From Delphinus delphis (lineage: Eukaryota; Chordata; Mammalia; Artiodactyla; Delphinidae), in the NCBI RefSeq assembly GCF_949987515.2, contig NC_082697.1, positions 20,467,730 to 20,531,729 of the forward strand: DNA of 64,000 nt, read 5' to 3'. Numbering within the stretch: the stretch's first letter is position 1; each line of letters begins with the position of its first letter. A model generated the notes under the pieces. The model did not search any database and was not told the DNA's origin. It was given only the letters and a program-made list of their open reading frames with translations. The translations under genes and the position numbers were made by a program. Below are positions 11,768-22,073 of the stretch, piece after piece.

Positions 11768-12640
11768 AATTTCATATTATAATTGAGAGAGAGAGAGTAT
11801 AAATCTTGAGAGCAGAGCCCTAGTCATCCGTATTTGTCTCCTAACCACAAGGCGAGGTGTTAGTAAGTATAACTTCAGTGAATGAACTAAATAATGGAAT
11901 AGAACTCTTAGAATAATCCCATGTTCTTTAACCAAAAGAGTAGCTGATCTGATTTTCAACAATTTATTTAGGCCTTTATTGTACTTAACACTTTGACCTG
12001 TTATTAAAGGCTTGAATAAATAAAATAGAGGATATCTCATTATCTAATGGGATCTTAGCTTTGGCTGCAAATAAAACTCAGGATCGATAACTGGCTGATG
12101 ACTTAAATGCTGAATCATAAAATTATCATTAGGGGACAAGCTACAGATTTTAAAAAAAAGAATTAACACAAACCTTGCTTAGGTTTATGTTCATCATCAC
12201 TGATAGGCACGTTCAAAATTTCTGGGAACCACTCTAAATACCCTTTAAAAGCTTCCCTTATATTACCTTCTCTGTCTTACTTCATTTTTGCTGCAATATA
12301 CAATACTGTGCACATCCAGACCTGCGGAGGTGCAAGTGGTGGGAAAAAAGCCGGTAACCCTTTAAGAAACTTTTGTTTTTCACAGGAAACTGATTGTAAG
12401 AGGAGGAAGGGTCTGGCACGTAAACATTCAATAAAATCCTGACTAATGAGTAAATTCAAACAAGATAAGCAAATCATTTTGCGGCTGAGAATGGTGTTAG
12501 CCTGCAAGAGGGGGAGTGGGTGACAGCCAATACCAAGGGGGGTGTTCAATTTCTGGCAGACACGTGGGGCGGACAGAAACCCAAAAACAGACTAAACCAC
12601 TTTCCCTTTTAATGATCACATCAAACAATGCGTCGTGCTC
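11768..12640. other. DHX35 intron 1, unassigned stretch
   Basis: AT-rich sequence upstream of the CpG island with nothing recognised beyond the (GA)n at its start. Confidence 0.5.
11783..11798. repeat. (GA)n simple repeat
   Basis: About eight GA units in DHX35 intron 1, just after a young SINE. Confidence 0.8.
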
Positions 12641-12790
12641 GTTATTCCAGCCCACAGATGTCACTATTCTCCCCATCTCACAGGTAAGAAGGCTAAGGCT
12701 AAAAAGGGTTAAAAGACTTGCCCAAAGGAACTCTGCTACTCTACAGCAGAGCCGAGAATTAGAACGCAGGCAGTCTGATTTCCTAACATG
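12640..12790 (-). mobile_element. MIR SINE
   Basis: Contains ccccatctcacaggtaagaa, agacttgcccaaaggaactc and gaacgcaggcagtctgattt. It borders the DHX35 CpG island. Confidence 0.7.
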
Positions 12791-13600
12791 AACTCCTAAA
12801 CCCCGAGCAGCAGCCCCTGTCCGGCCCCAGCGTAGCCCCAGGGCGGTAACAGGACACGCGTGGGCGCTTTAGCGTTTCCCCATCGCACGGGTTGGGCAAG
12901 ACAGGCATCAGGAGTGAGGAAAACGAGGCCTGTGGAGGGTGAGAGACTGGAACGAGGTCACACGGTGAACTTCTGCCCCGGCTGGGGGCGGATCCCTGAA
13001 TCCCTCGGGACCACTGTGGCGCCTAAGCCGCGGAACCCACCAGCTCAGAGGCAATGGTGGCCAGCTCGCTGAGGTCAGGCCTGCGAGCAGGGCCGCAGGC
13101 GCCAGGACGCCGGCCGCGGGGCCAAGACCGAAGTCCAGCTGCCGCATCTGCCCAGCGTTCCGCCAAGGGCCTTACCAGGTCTCCAGAACTTCACCGGTCC
13201 CACGGACGCAGCCATGCTGAGGTGAAAGGTCCCGAGGAAGGCTCCACCCCCTCCTTTGCGCACGAGGCCCCGAAGGGGCCGCGGGGCGTGGCCCGCGAGA
13301 AGCCGGGGCGCTGGAGGTTCCGCGGTGTTACCGCCACGCCCCCGTGACCACCGCCCCCTCCGAGCCACGTAACGTGCGTTTCAGATCTGCCGCGGGGCCC
13401 ATGTGACTCGACCCGCCATATTGTACAAAAGGGCGCGCTTCTCCGCCTCTGTAGCGTGAGGGACCAGGGTTTTAAGTGGCCTCCCTAAGAGCATGGCCTT
13501 CCTTGGGTGGCGGCCGCACATCTCGGAAAGGGTGAGCTTTGGGAAGGGACCGCTGGCACGAGAGTTTGTCGCCGCCTGCGTCACTCTGTGGGCAAGGAGG
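12790..13600 (-). promoter_or_regulatory. DHX35: CpG-island promoter of DHX35
   Basis: The stretch is GC-rich with many CpGs and has no interspersed repeats, while both flanks are AT-richer and repeat-bearing. It surrounds the DHX35 start codon. No TATA box is seen, as expected for a housekeeping gene. At about 13412-13422 the minus strand reads CAATATGGCGGG, containing the core ATGGCGG of a YY1 site. A cacgtaacgtg motif at about 13365-13375 resembles ATF/USF-type sites. The factor assignments are inferences from motif only. Confidence 0.7.
13176..13215 (-). CDS. DHX35: DHX35 coding exon 1 (start codon)
   Basis: Forty nucleotides encode MAASVGPVKFWRP plus the first base of a glycine codon. 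The ATG is at 13215-13213 within a CpG island, and the donor gtaagg follows base 13176. The recalled human protein starts MAAPVGPVKFWRPG, which fixes this start. It is too short to stand out as an open frame and was found by looking for the N-terminus upstream of exon 2. Confidence 0.95.
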
Positions 13601-13652
13601 CAGTGTATCCCAAATGAATGTTACGTTACAAGCTATCACGGCTGTACTATTT

Positions 13653-14196
13653 TTTTTTTTTTTCCAAGAGTTGTCATATGCAATAAGTAACTAATATGCA
13701 AGAGTAACAGCACAGCCTTAAGGGGCAGAATTAGAACCAGAGGGTGGCAACATATTTCGGAGCTGTCTCCAGCAGTGAGTGTTCCAGCTCTGCAGGTGTG
13801 TGAGCGAGCATAGGCTGCAGACTACCTCTCAGGGCACTGGAGGCAGGATTCAAGCTATGTTTGCAGAGTTAGAATAAATGTTGTCATTTTCAAACTTGAG
13901 ACACTTTTATACTTACTAAATTTATTTACTTTTGGCTGCGTTGGGTCTTTGTTTGCTGCGCGCGGGCTTTCTCTAGTTGTGGCGAGGGGGGGGGCTACTC
14001 TTCGTTGAGGTACGCGGGCTTCTCATTGTGGTGGCTTCTCGTTGCGGAGCACGGGCTCTAGGTGCGCAGGCTTCAGTAGTTGTGGCTCAGGGGCTTAGCT
14101 GCTCCGCGGCATGTGGGATCTTCCCGGACCAGGGCTCGAACCCATGTTACGTGCATTGGCAGGCGGATCCTTAAGCACTGCGCCACCAGCGAAGCC
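13653..14196 (-). mobile_element. CHR SINE with apparent 3' transduced tail
   Basis: The SINE itself is 13914-14196, antisense. The 11-bp repeat ctgtactattt abuts its 5' end at 14197-14207, and its partner is not at the SINE tail but at 13642-13652, right beside a poly-T run (13651-13663). The inserted unit would therefore be SINE, then about 250 bp of other sequence, then poly(A). The extra segment has no TTTT on the SINE strand, so RNA polymerase III could read through it. SINE identity is certain; the transduction is an inference. Confidence 0.7.
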
Positions 14197-14559
14197 CTGT
14201 ACTATTTCTTTTAGTCTCCAGATTTTCAGATTGGAGGATAATAATAGTAACTACCCTGAGGGTTTTCTAGTTCAGTAGATATTGGGCGCCTACTGTGCGC
14301 CCAGGTACTGCAGTTCCAGTCTCTTCTTTCATGGAGCTTCTGTCCAAGGCGGCGGGGTGTGGGGGGGACGATGTCGTGGGAGTAAATGAGTAAATGCTCG
14401 ATGAACAGTAGTGTTTATTATTAACAGTAAATAAAACAGTGGAAACAGTATGCAAGTCTTTAGGGACCTTGAGAGTAACGCTGAAAAGGGGAAGGGGGAA
14501 TGGATTGAAATAAGAAAACTTAGAAATGGGTAGATTTGTTAGGCTAGGACACTAGCCCA

Positions 14560-14735
14560 ATGTTTCCTCCAGTTTGACTACTCATGATTCAAATGCTTGT
14601 GAAAAATACAGATTCTAGACCCCAATCAATCCCGAATCAGAATTTCCAGGGGCATGGCCTGGGAACCTGCATTTCAAGCCACTCCACAGATGATTCCAGC
14701 AACCAGTTTGAGAAAGATTCTGCTAATCCAAATGA
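14560..14735 (+). mobile_element. MER5-like hAT MITE
   Basis: Contains gggaacctgcatttcaagcc and accagtttgagaaagattct. Confidence 0.65.
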
Positions 14736-14879
14736 GAGCTAATAAGTTCAAGTAATAGGAAAGGTGTAATGGATAGGAATCTAATTGGAAGGAAGTGAGA
14801 GGCTTCAGAATCTATGCGCTTTAGAGCTGTGAAGAAAATTCTGCATTCTTTTGAGAGAAATGGCATAGTCGTGGAAAGA

Positions 14880-15060
14880 TCAAGGTCTTTGGAGACAAGT
14901 AGACATGATTTGGAATCCTAACTTTGCCATTTCCTAGCTCCAGGCTGTCATCCAATCTAAGTTGTAAAATGAGGTTTAAAAAGGTTGTATTAAATGAGAG
15001 AACATGTACAGCCTTACTGTGTAAGACACAACAGGCATTCAGTGTTAGCTCCTGATAACT
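14880..15060 (+). mobile_element. MIR SINE
   Basis: Contains ggaatcctaactttgccatt, gtaaaatgaggtttaaaaag and caacaggcattcagtgttag. Confidence 0.6.
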
Positions 15061-15179
15061 CAAATAGAGCAAATCCACCAGGGGAAAAATTAGACTTTAC
15101 ATACATACACCCATTTCCAAATATCCCTTTTGATTTCGTTCCATAATAATGAAAATAGGGTTCACTATTTTCAGTGATA

Positions 15180-15440
15180 ATCACTGTGCCTAGAATTCTC
15201 CATCAATCCTTTAATATCCTTCTAAGAGTCAGCTCTAAGACTTCTCTAAATTCATGATCCAACTTAAGTATTCTCCCTCTGCAGACCTGAGTGCTCACTT
15301 TTATGATTTAACACTTATTTAGCTGAACTGTAGTTAATCTGCCTGCACTATTACACTGGGAGCTTCGTGAGAACAAGCATCATGTTATATTCTTATTAGA
15401 GCCCAATAATAAAGTGACTATTGAGTAATGTATACATGAA
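15180..15440 (+). mobile_element. L2 LINE 3' fragment
   Basis: Contains actgggagcttcgtgagaac and agagcccaataataaagtga. Confidence 0.55.
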
Positions 15441-15689
15441 CACCATGCTTTATACTTAATTTTAATTCTTAATGACATTGATTCTTCCTTGTTTTATTTT
15501 TGTCTGATTTTCACTAAGGGCCCAAGTGTACGAAACAGGGTTTATACATAAACACAAGGGAAAATGAAATAAATGCCACTTTTTACGATTCCTGTATTTT
15601 ATAAATTATGACTTATATGAAGACTTCCTGTTTACAAAGAGATAGTATAGTAGACATGCCCAAATTACTGGATCATAATCTTAAAGCTG

Positions 15690-15835
15690 GAGGAGACTTT
15701 GGCTAGTCTAAATTCTCTGTTTTATAGAAGAAAAAACTGAGGCCCATGGAGGTTAAAAGGACTTCATCAGAATCAATGAGCTAATTTAATATCAGAACTG
15801 AAACCAGAATTCAGGCTTTCAAATTCCCAGGCCAG
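15690..15835 (-). mobile_element. MIR-like fragment
   Basis: Contains tctgttttatagaagaaaaa, actgaggcccatggaggtta and gaaccagaattc-like text. Diverged. Confidence 0.5.
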
Positions 15836-16329
15836 TGGTTTTCAACCACGTGGACCATTTAAAACCGTTAGAGCTTAGCTCTTCTCAATGAGAATTAGTT
15901 CTCCCTCAGAAAGTTCTGAGCCCAGCGGTCTTGGATGGATTGTCTTGCTTTCAAAGACTTCTACTAGGGAAAGACACCTAAGTGATAACCTAGATGTTGA
16001 TGCTGTGGTTTTATTGCCACAAACTAGGAATGGTCTCAGTGGACTATCTTACCTTTCCTAATTAAGTATTTTTGGAAAGAATGGCCTAAAATAACTACTC
16101 TAAAAATTAAAACCATTATTTCTTGAGATGGCATCCAGAATTTATTTAGCTCGTTGCCAACAATTACATGAAAGTTTGATCATTGTATTACATTTTGCAA
16201 CTTCCAAATGATAGATTTTCCACAGATACCCCTCAAAATGTTCCATAGGTACATTTTAGAAATTTTTCTCCGCCTATGGTGGTTAACTGGTACTTTCTGC
16301 TTTGAAGTATTTCCCATCCAACCGTCTTG

Positions 16330-16850
16330 GCCATGTTTAGGAGGCATAGGATTTAGGAGTTTTCATCTTTGTACCAGTTAAGGCTTTTATGTAACAAGTA
16401 GTAAAAAACCCAATCCATTCTCTCATAGGCAAAAATAGCTCATGTAATCTAAAAAGTCCAAGTAGTTCTGATTTGAGACACAGCTGCATTGGGACACATA
16501 GGACATAATCAGGGCTTGCTTCTGATCATAACATTCTGCTGACCCAGGTGTCACATAGTAACTAGGTGGCCATGTCAACTCATGTCACATCCTCTCAGCA
16601 TCGAGCCTCTTTCCAAAAATTCCCGGCAAAAGTATCTGGCTGGCCACATAGCCATCCCTGAATCAATCACTAGGGCCAGGGAATATGGCGTACTGACTAG
16701 CTTAAACCTGGGTCAGACACTCCTCCCCAAATCAGGTGTGCTCAGCTTCACCAGAACCACATGGACTCAGAGCTGGAAACAGAATGGTTCCTCAGAGGGA
16801 TTTCTGAGAGTGAGATTATCAGAGGTCGAATGAATGAAGCAAAAATAATA
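16330..16850 (+). mobile_element. Old interspersed repeat, family unresolved
   Basis: Segments such as ctggctggccacatagccat, ccctgaatcaatcactaggg and aaccacatggactcagagct are familiar from repeated mammalian DNA. I cannot assign a family. It directly precedes the Tigger element. Confidence 0.4.
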
Positions 16851-16873
16851 GGTAGCCATCCATGTATTCATGT

Positions 16874-17752
16874 ACAGTAAATCCCCTACATACGAACCTT
16901 CAAGTTGCAAACTTTCAAAGATGCGAACATGCGTTCACATATCCAATCTAAGTTAGTTCACGTGTCTGGCATACATTGTCAAGTGCATGCATCCTCTACA
17001 AGAGGTTGTGCTTTGGTGTACTTCACAGTACTGTTGCTGTGCACCCCGAGGAGCTTACTAATGAAGACCTGATGGAATTGGAGGCCCAGAGAAAAGGACG
17101 AAGAGAGACAAGAGGAAGAAGAAGTAACAAGAACCGAAGAGATTCACGACGCAGGAAATGGCAAGGGGATTTTCTTTATTTGAGAAGGCACTGTTAGTTT
17201 TTGAGGCACAGGACCCGAACATAGTACACAAAGGTTGCAGCAGCCGTTCAGAATACAATACAGTGCTACCGTGTCATCAATGACAAGAAAAAAAGAGCTA
17301 CTACCGAGACATCACTGGATCATTTTTTCAAGAGGGTAAATAGAACTGAATCCAGCAAGGAACAACCTGTGCCATCAGCGTCAGGCGTGAGTGAAATGGC
17401 ACCTCGCCCTCCGTCTCCTATTGCTGACGATCCTTCAGCTCTACCATCTCCCACCTCCTCTCCCTCCTCCAGTCAGTAACTCTTCTTGGCTGTTCACTGA
17501 ATGCCAGCCCAGCGCCTATATGCCAGCTGTTGTACCATACTACCGTACTTTTCAAGGTACAGTACTGTAAGATTAAAAATGTTTTTTTTAATGTATTATT
17601 TCTGTGAAAAATATTATAAACCTATTACGGTATTGTACTATATAGCCGATTGTGTTAGTTGGGTACCTAGGCTAACTCTGTTGGACTTACAAATTGGACT
17701 TATGAACGCGCTCTAGGAATGGAACTCGTTCGTATGTAGGGGACTTATTCTT
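16874..17752 (+). mobile_element. Tigger (Tc1/mariner-pogo) DNA transposon remnant
   Basis: Inverted termini: agtaaatcccctacatacga at the left, and the reverse complement of gttcgtatgtaggggactta at the right. The middle encodes pieces of a pogo-type transposase C-terminus in different frames, for example EELTNEDLMELEAQRK and DHFFKRVNRTESSKEQP. Only about 880 bp remain, so the catalytic domain has been lost. Confidence 0.88.
17044..17480 (+). pseudogene. Degenerate Tigger transposase C-terminus
   Basis: EELTNEDLMELEAQRKG is readable from about 17048, then the frame shifts. A second frame gives DHFFKRVNRTESSKEQP and PRPPSPIADDPSALPSP, ending at a TAA near 17478. Non-functional: frameshifted and lacking the DDE catalytic region. 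Confidence 0.8.
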
Positions 17753-18949
17753 AACTCTGGAACTCTTGGCTTCCTAAGAAAAATCCTAACTGCCCTTGGG
17801 TCTCCTCCATGAAGCCAGATCAGAGAGCGCTAGCTATCCCCCAGCCTGAAAAGAGGTAGTTCTTTGCAGAATTGCCTTTCCTGAATTGTACTACACGGGG
17901 ATTTTCCACCGCATCTAAGGTGTAGCCCTCGGCAACTTGTAACATATGTAAACCTGTCTGGTTTGTTCACTTGCTTACAAATGATCGGGTTCACACAAGT
18001 ATTAGCATAAGCAAAAGTGTTTACTCAGCTCCAAGGATTTGGGTACAGAGGTGTGGAGAATCCACTAGAAGAGACTCAGCTAAATACCAGGGGAGTCTCT
18101 ATGATGTTGCCTGAGGAATTTTGCGCATCTATGGAACTGGACAAGTTGTGGAGGGCAAGGTCAGCCAGGTGCTTCCTAGATAGGATGACTGTATGCTTGC
18201 TTTATTGTTCAAATTGGGATGCTTCGGAGAATGAAAGCAGGGAGTTCTCGGGCATAAACTGGACCTCTGCCAGACAAACTGGGGTATATTTCCAGGTCGT
18301 GTGGCACCAGGGAACCTAGAATAACAATGCCTCTGTGAACATACTCAACATAAGGTATGTATTCCATGCTCACGGAATACATTCAACTCCTTTATAGCTT
18401 TAGACAACTGCCCTTGTGGGGTCTGGTGTTTGGGCACACCCCAGAACATGTCATTGTGTTTATTATCTGAACACTTCACAGTATCATTTTTATGAGAATT
18501 CTTGTGAGAAATTCTTACCTGATCGTAGAATTGTTCTTCCTGTACCTGGAGTTACTTTAGTCTTATGGACACTGTGGATGGTGGATCTGACCAGTTTTCT
18601 CTTTCTGCCTTGGCTACTGAGAAGCTTAAAGTGTGTGGCCTGCCCGAAGTGAGTGTGTCGGTCATGGTGGCATGCACTGATAGCCTCCTTCCTGATTCTT
18701 TTTTTCATCCCCGCCCTCTGGTTTCCTTCACCTAACTTTTCACTTATGTGATCTTGTACCTTAGTTTTTCTTGTTAGTTGCTTGAAGTCCCATAAGTAAA
18801 AAACAGATACTCCCCAACCCAAAGGCCCACAGAGGTGGGGTGGCCATCTTTTCAGTTGACTCCTTCAGTTTTTCAAGCATGTCGACCCTGCCATCTGATT
18901 GGGTTGAACTGCAAACTGTACGGCTCTCTAATTCAAACAACTCATCAGG

Positions 18950-19105
18950 GAGAAAATAATGAGACAGCAGAGTCTGAACACTGACTATTTGACAATATTG
19001 AGAAATTTTTATCAAAGTTGTTTAGGTGTGATGGAGGTATTGTGGTTATGTTTTTTTATCTTTCAGACGTATATACTGAAATATTTACAGCCAAGTCTGT
19101 AATGG
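18950..19105 (+). mobile_element. Old L1 tail
   Basis: Contains ggtgtgatggaggtattgtg and gttatg, typical of an ancient L1 3' UTR. Heavily diverged. Confidence 0.5.
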
Positions 19106-19909
19106 CCAAGTCTGACATTAAACAGATATGGACATATAATTCTCTCCCAGGGAGGGGCAACAAATTTTTTTTTTTAATGTAGGAGAAATGTGTTACTACT
19201 CAACCTCTACTGTAAGATTGGCAGCCCTGAGAACTCCTTTTTTAACGTAGCATGTTATGGACGTATTCCTGCTTCCAAAGGGATGAGGAGCAGACATTTC
19301 CGCATGCAAGACAATAACATATTTTTGAACCAAACCGTCTGCATACTCACCCTCCCCTCCCCTGGAAGTAGGGCCAATAAATCAACATTTTAAACAAGGA
19401 CCCCAGCTGACTGACGTAGGTGGTCCTCAGATCTCACCTTGAGAAATTCTACCCTGTAATGATATTCTTTCCACACTCAAGAGCCAGAAAAGCTTTGCTT
19501 ACTCTGAGAGACCAGGCCATTTTCTTAGGATTCCATATACCTCTTTTTCTTATTTCTAATCACTGGCAACACTTTCAGAAAATAATGGCTTTGCATCCTA
19601 TTCCACAAAAAGAGGGCTCTGTAGTCAAGTCAGTTTGTAATAGGCCATATACCTGCCCTCCTCTTGAGAAAGCCACGATGATAATTACCTCATTTCAAAG
19701 TCTGAGTAGTCCTGCAACAAAGAATCCTGTTTAAATTTATTTGATCCATTTCCCAAACTGAACGCAGAGACTTTTTTATGAATGCCTATTAAAAGCTCCA
19801 CAGAACACACTGAGTGGAAATTTCAAACGTACCTATACTTGTTAATGAGCTTAAGTTTTAATGTTTTCAAGTCACCACTGCATTAACTGCCGTCTCTCAA
19901 GGTACACCC

Positions 19910-20047
19910 GCGAATCTCCTGGCGGTCCAGTGGTTACAACGCCATGCTTGCACCGCCGAGGGTGCAGGTTCAATCCCTAGTCGGGGAACTAAGATCCTAC
20001 AAGCCACGTGGCATGGCCAAAAAAAGTTTTTTAATTAGAAAAAAAAA
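19910..20047 (+). mobile_element. Old CHR-type SINE, short tRNA-like form
   Basis: Reads ctggcggtccagtggttaca and gggtgcaggttcaatccc, then a short A-rich tail. Flanked by ggtacaccc and ggaacaccc. It is a SINE head and not a functional tRNA. Confidence 0.8.
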
Positions 20048-20094
20048 GGAACACCCTCTAATGCCTCCATATTCCCTGTAGAGAAATAGTCACA

Positions 20095-20290
20095 TCAGAG
20101 AGCACTGAACTCAGAATCTGAAAACCTGTGGGTAAATGCTCGTATCACCATTTACCAATCATGTGACCTTGAATATGCTACTTCATCTGAGCTTCAGTTC
20201 CTGCACCTGAAAACAGAGAATAACAGCTGTCCAATCACTGCATTGATGAGAGGGTCACCACGATAGCACATAGGAAATTATCTAAATCTG
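20095..20290 (+). mobile_element. MIR SINE
   Basis: Contains atcatgtgaccttgaatatg, gagcttcagttcctgcacct and agagggtcacc. Confidence 0.6.
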
Positions 20291-21032
20291 TAAATGGTTT
20301 CAAATAACAATGTTTGTTTGAGGCTTGGGCCAGAATTGTTTACAACCAGACAGGAACCAGTTGTCCTGCCTGCTTCCCGGTCCAAATTATGGCACTAACC
20401 CAGCAAATAACCTGGTGACTGGAAGGGAATCCTGGTGCACACGTGGAAACCCGCAGGCGTGCTCAGGATCTGGATGCGTTAGCACGTGTCTGTGTGGCAG
20501 ACAACACCCTCCCCTATTACAGACCTCTTCTGCTCCAGTCAAATCAGAAGGAGGAAGCCATCACCTAACTCTCTTCATTTCATCTGCACACACAAAGGAG
20601 ACTAGACAAAAACAGGATTCCATAGGCATACCAATCCTGATTAGCAGGGTGTAGAAACCAGTCGCCTTGCCTGCCACTGGACTAGGAATCTGGGATAACT
20701 GTCAGTGCCCTCTTTCGCCCCTACTCCAGGATATTAGATTGCTAAATCATTGTCAATACACCCATCTGATGAAATTAGGCTCATGGGGCCACTACAGTTA
20801 ATATCAGGGTGAATCCAGGAATGAACACTGAGACCTCCTTCTCTGGCAGAGAAGAACAGAACTAAGGTCCTTGTCTAAATAGCTCAAGCTTTTTCTTTGA
20901 AAAAGATAAGCTAGAGCACATGAAGAAACCTGCGATTTCTGGCAATTTTCCTCATTCAAACTATAGAGCTGGTGACATCAACATTCATATCGCTAAGGAA
21001 AGTATGACGCTGACGCTTGTTTTCTGTCATCT

Positions 21033-21383
21033 TTTTTTTAATTATTATTATTTTTAAATTTATGGCTGTGTTGGGTCTTCGTTGCTGTGCGCGGGCGTTC
21101 TTTAGTTGCGGTGAGAGGGGGCTACTCTTCGTGGCAGTGCGCAGGCTTCTCATTGTCGTGGTTTCTCTTGTTGTGGACCACGGGCTCTAGGCACTTGGGC
21201 TTCAGTAGTTGTGGCACATGGGCTCAGTAATTGTGGCTCACGGGCTCTAGAGCGCAGGCTCAGTAGTTGTAGCGCACGGGTTTAGTTGCTCTTAGATGTG
21301 GGATCTTCCCGGACCACGGCTCGAACCCGCGTCCCCTGCATTGGCAGGCGGATTCCTAACCACTGCGCCGCCAGGGAAGCCCC
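21033..21383 (-). mobile_element. CHR SINE, long form
   Basis: Antisense full-length copy ending gccgccagggaagccc. The left flank has catct at 21028-21032, matching the catct that starts the right flank at 21384. Lies just beyond the FAM83D 3' end. Confidence 0.9.
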
Positions 21384-21427
21384 CATCTAACTTTTTTTTT
21401 TTTCTTTTTTTTTTTCATCTAACTTTT
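21384..21427. repeat. Poly-T tract between 12-bp direct repeats
   Basis: catctaactttt occurs at 21384-21395 and 21416-21427 with only T (and one C) between. It looks like a retroposed poly(A) with no body, next to a full SINE. Confidence 0.7.
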
Positions 21428-21599
21428 AAACGGATATTTTCTCTTTTATAATTTGGATCATCTACTCCTCCACCTCAAGACTCTTTTTAAAAAAATAAAA
21501 ACTGCACAGATAGATATTAGGTGCATATACTTGTAACACACTCCTATAGTTAAACAGAAAAGTGCCAGAGAGAAGAAGAAAACAAAAAAACGGACACGA

Positions 21600-22073
21600 G
21601 CAACCACCAAACATCTGTTTAATGCTAAGAACACAGACATCCTAAAGAAGAGATAAACACTTAAGAAACAGAGTTTTGAGTTTTTTCCTAAACAGGATTT
21701 TGATCATGAAAACTAGCGTTCCAAACCTCGAAAACAATAGGGCATACAAACCTAGAAAAATGCAACACATATTTTATCTCTTATCTGAATTACCTGAGAA
21801 CGCTGAAACATTCTCTTGAAGAGAGATCAGTATTAAAATCGTGCAAAGAAACTGTACCCATAGTGTTGAAACCATAAAACCAAGACCTGGCTTATACATG
21901 ATAAGAACAAAATAAAAATAAAGCATGTAAAATAATATGCGGTTTACAGAATTCAAAGAAAATCAGGGTGAAAGAAAGGCAGTTAGGACAGGAGACATTC
22001 TATAAAGTGGGACGCTCCGACGATGTCTACTGCAAGCCCGGGTGAAGCCAGGCGCCCTGAACGTGTGGAGCGG
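21600..22073 (-). other. FAM83D: FAM83D 3' UTR (inferred)
   Basis: The sequence downstream of the stop is AT-rich and free of recognised repeats until the poly-T and SINE block at 21033-21427. A minus-strand ATTAAA at 21623-21618 is the best polyadenylation signal, which would place cleavage near 21600. The end is inferred from this hexamer only. Confidence 0.55.
21618..21623 (-). terminator. FAM83D: Candidate FAM83D polyadenylation signal
   Basis: ATTAAA on the minus strand, the commonest variant of AATAAA. No minus-strand AATAAA was seen between the stop codon and the SINE beyond it. Confidence 0.45.

Larger units (their letters stand above)
1..13260 (-). other. DHX35: DHX35 gene, 5' part (partial)
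   Basis: DHX35 is a DEAH-box (SF2) ATP-dependent RNA helicase of about 700 residues, found in the nucleus with the spliceosome. Only the first three coding exons are here (codons 1-89), and they match my recollection of the human protein almost residue for residue. They give the N-terminal tail, the start of the first RecA-like domain and the ATP-binding Walker A loop. The DEAH box, later helicase motifs and C-terminal domains lie beyond base 1. Introns 1 (6529-13175) and 2 (1692-6394) hold only interspersed repeats and unassigned sequence. Transcription starts in a CpG island near 13220-13300. No frameshift or stop is seen. Helicase identity is certain; DHX35 rather than a paralogue is supported by the N-terminal sequence and by FAM83D next door. 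Confidence 0.93.
15840..21020. other. DHX35-FAM83D intergenic region, unassigned parts
   Basis: Between the repeats listed, 15840-16330, 17760-18950, 19110-19905 and 20290-21020 hold no gene I can recognise. The open frames at 18017-18319 and 20325-20654 have no family features. Confidence 0.5.

Noticed and set aside
19913..20000. Possible tRNA-Glu gene
   Set aside because: The tRNA resemblance is that of a CHR SINE head; it has a SINE tail and flanking duplication, and no intact cloverleaf was made out.
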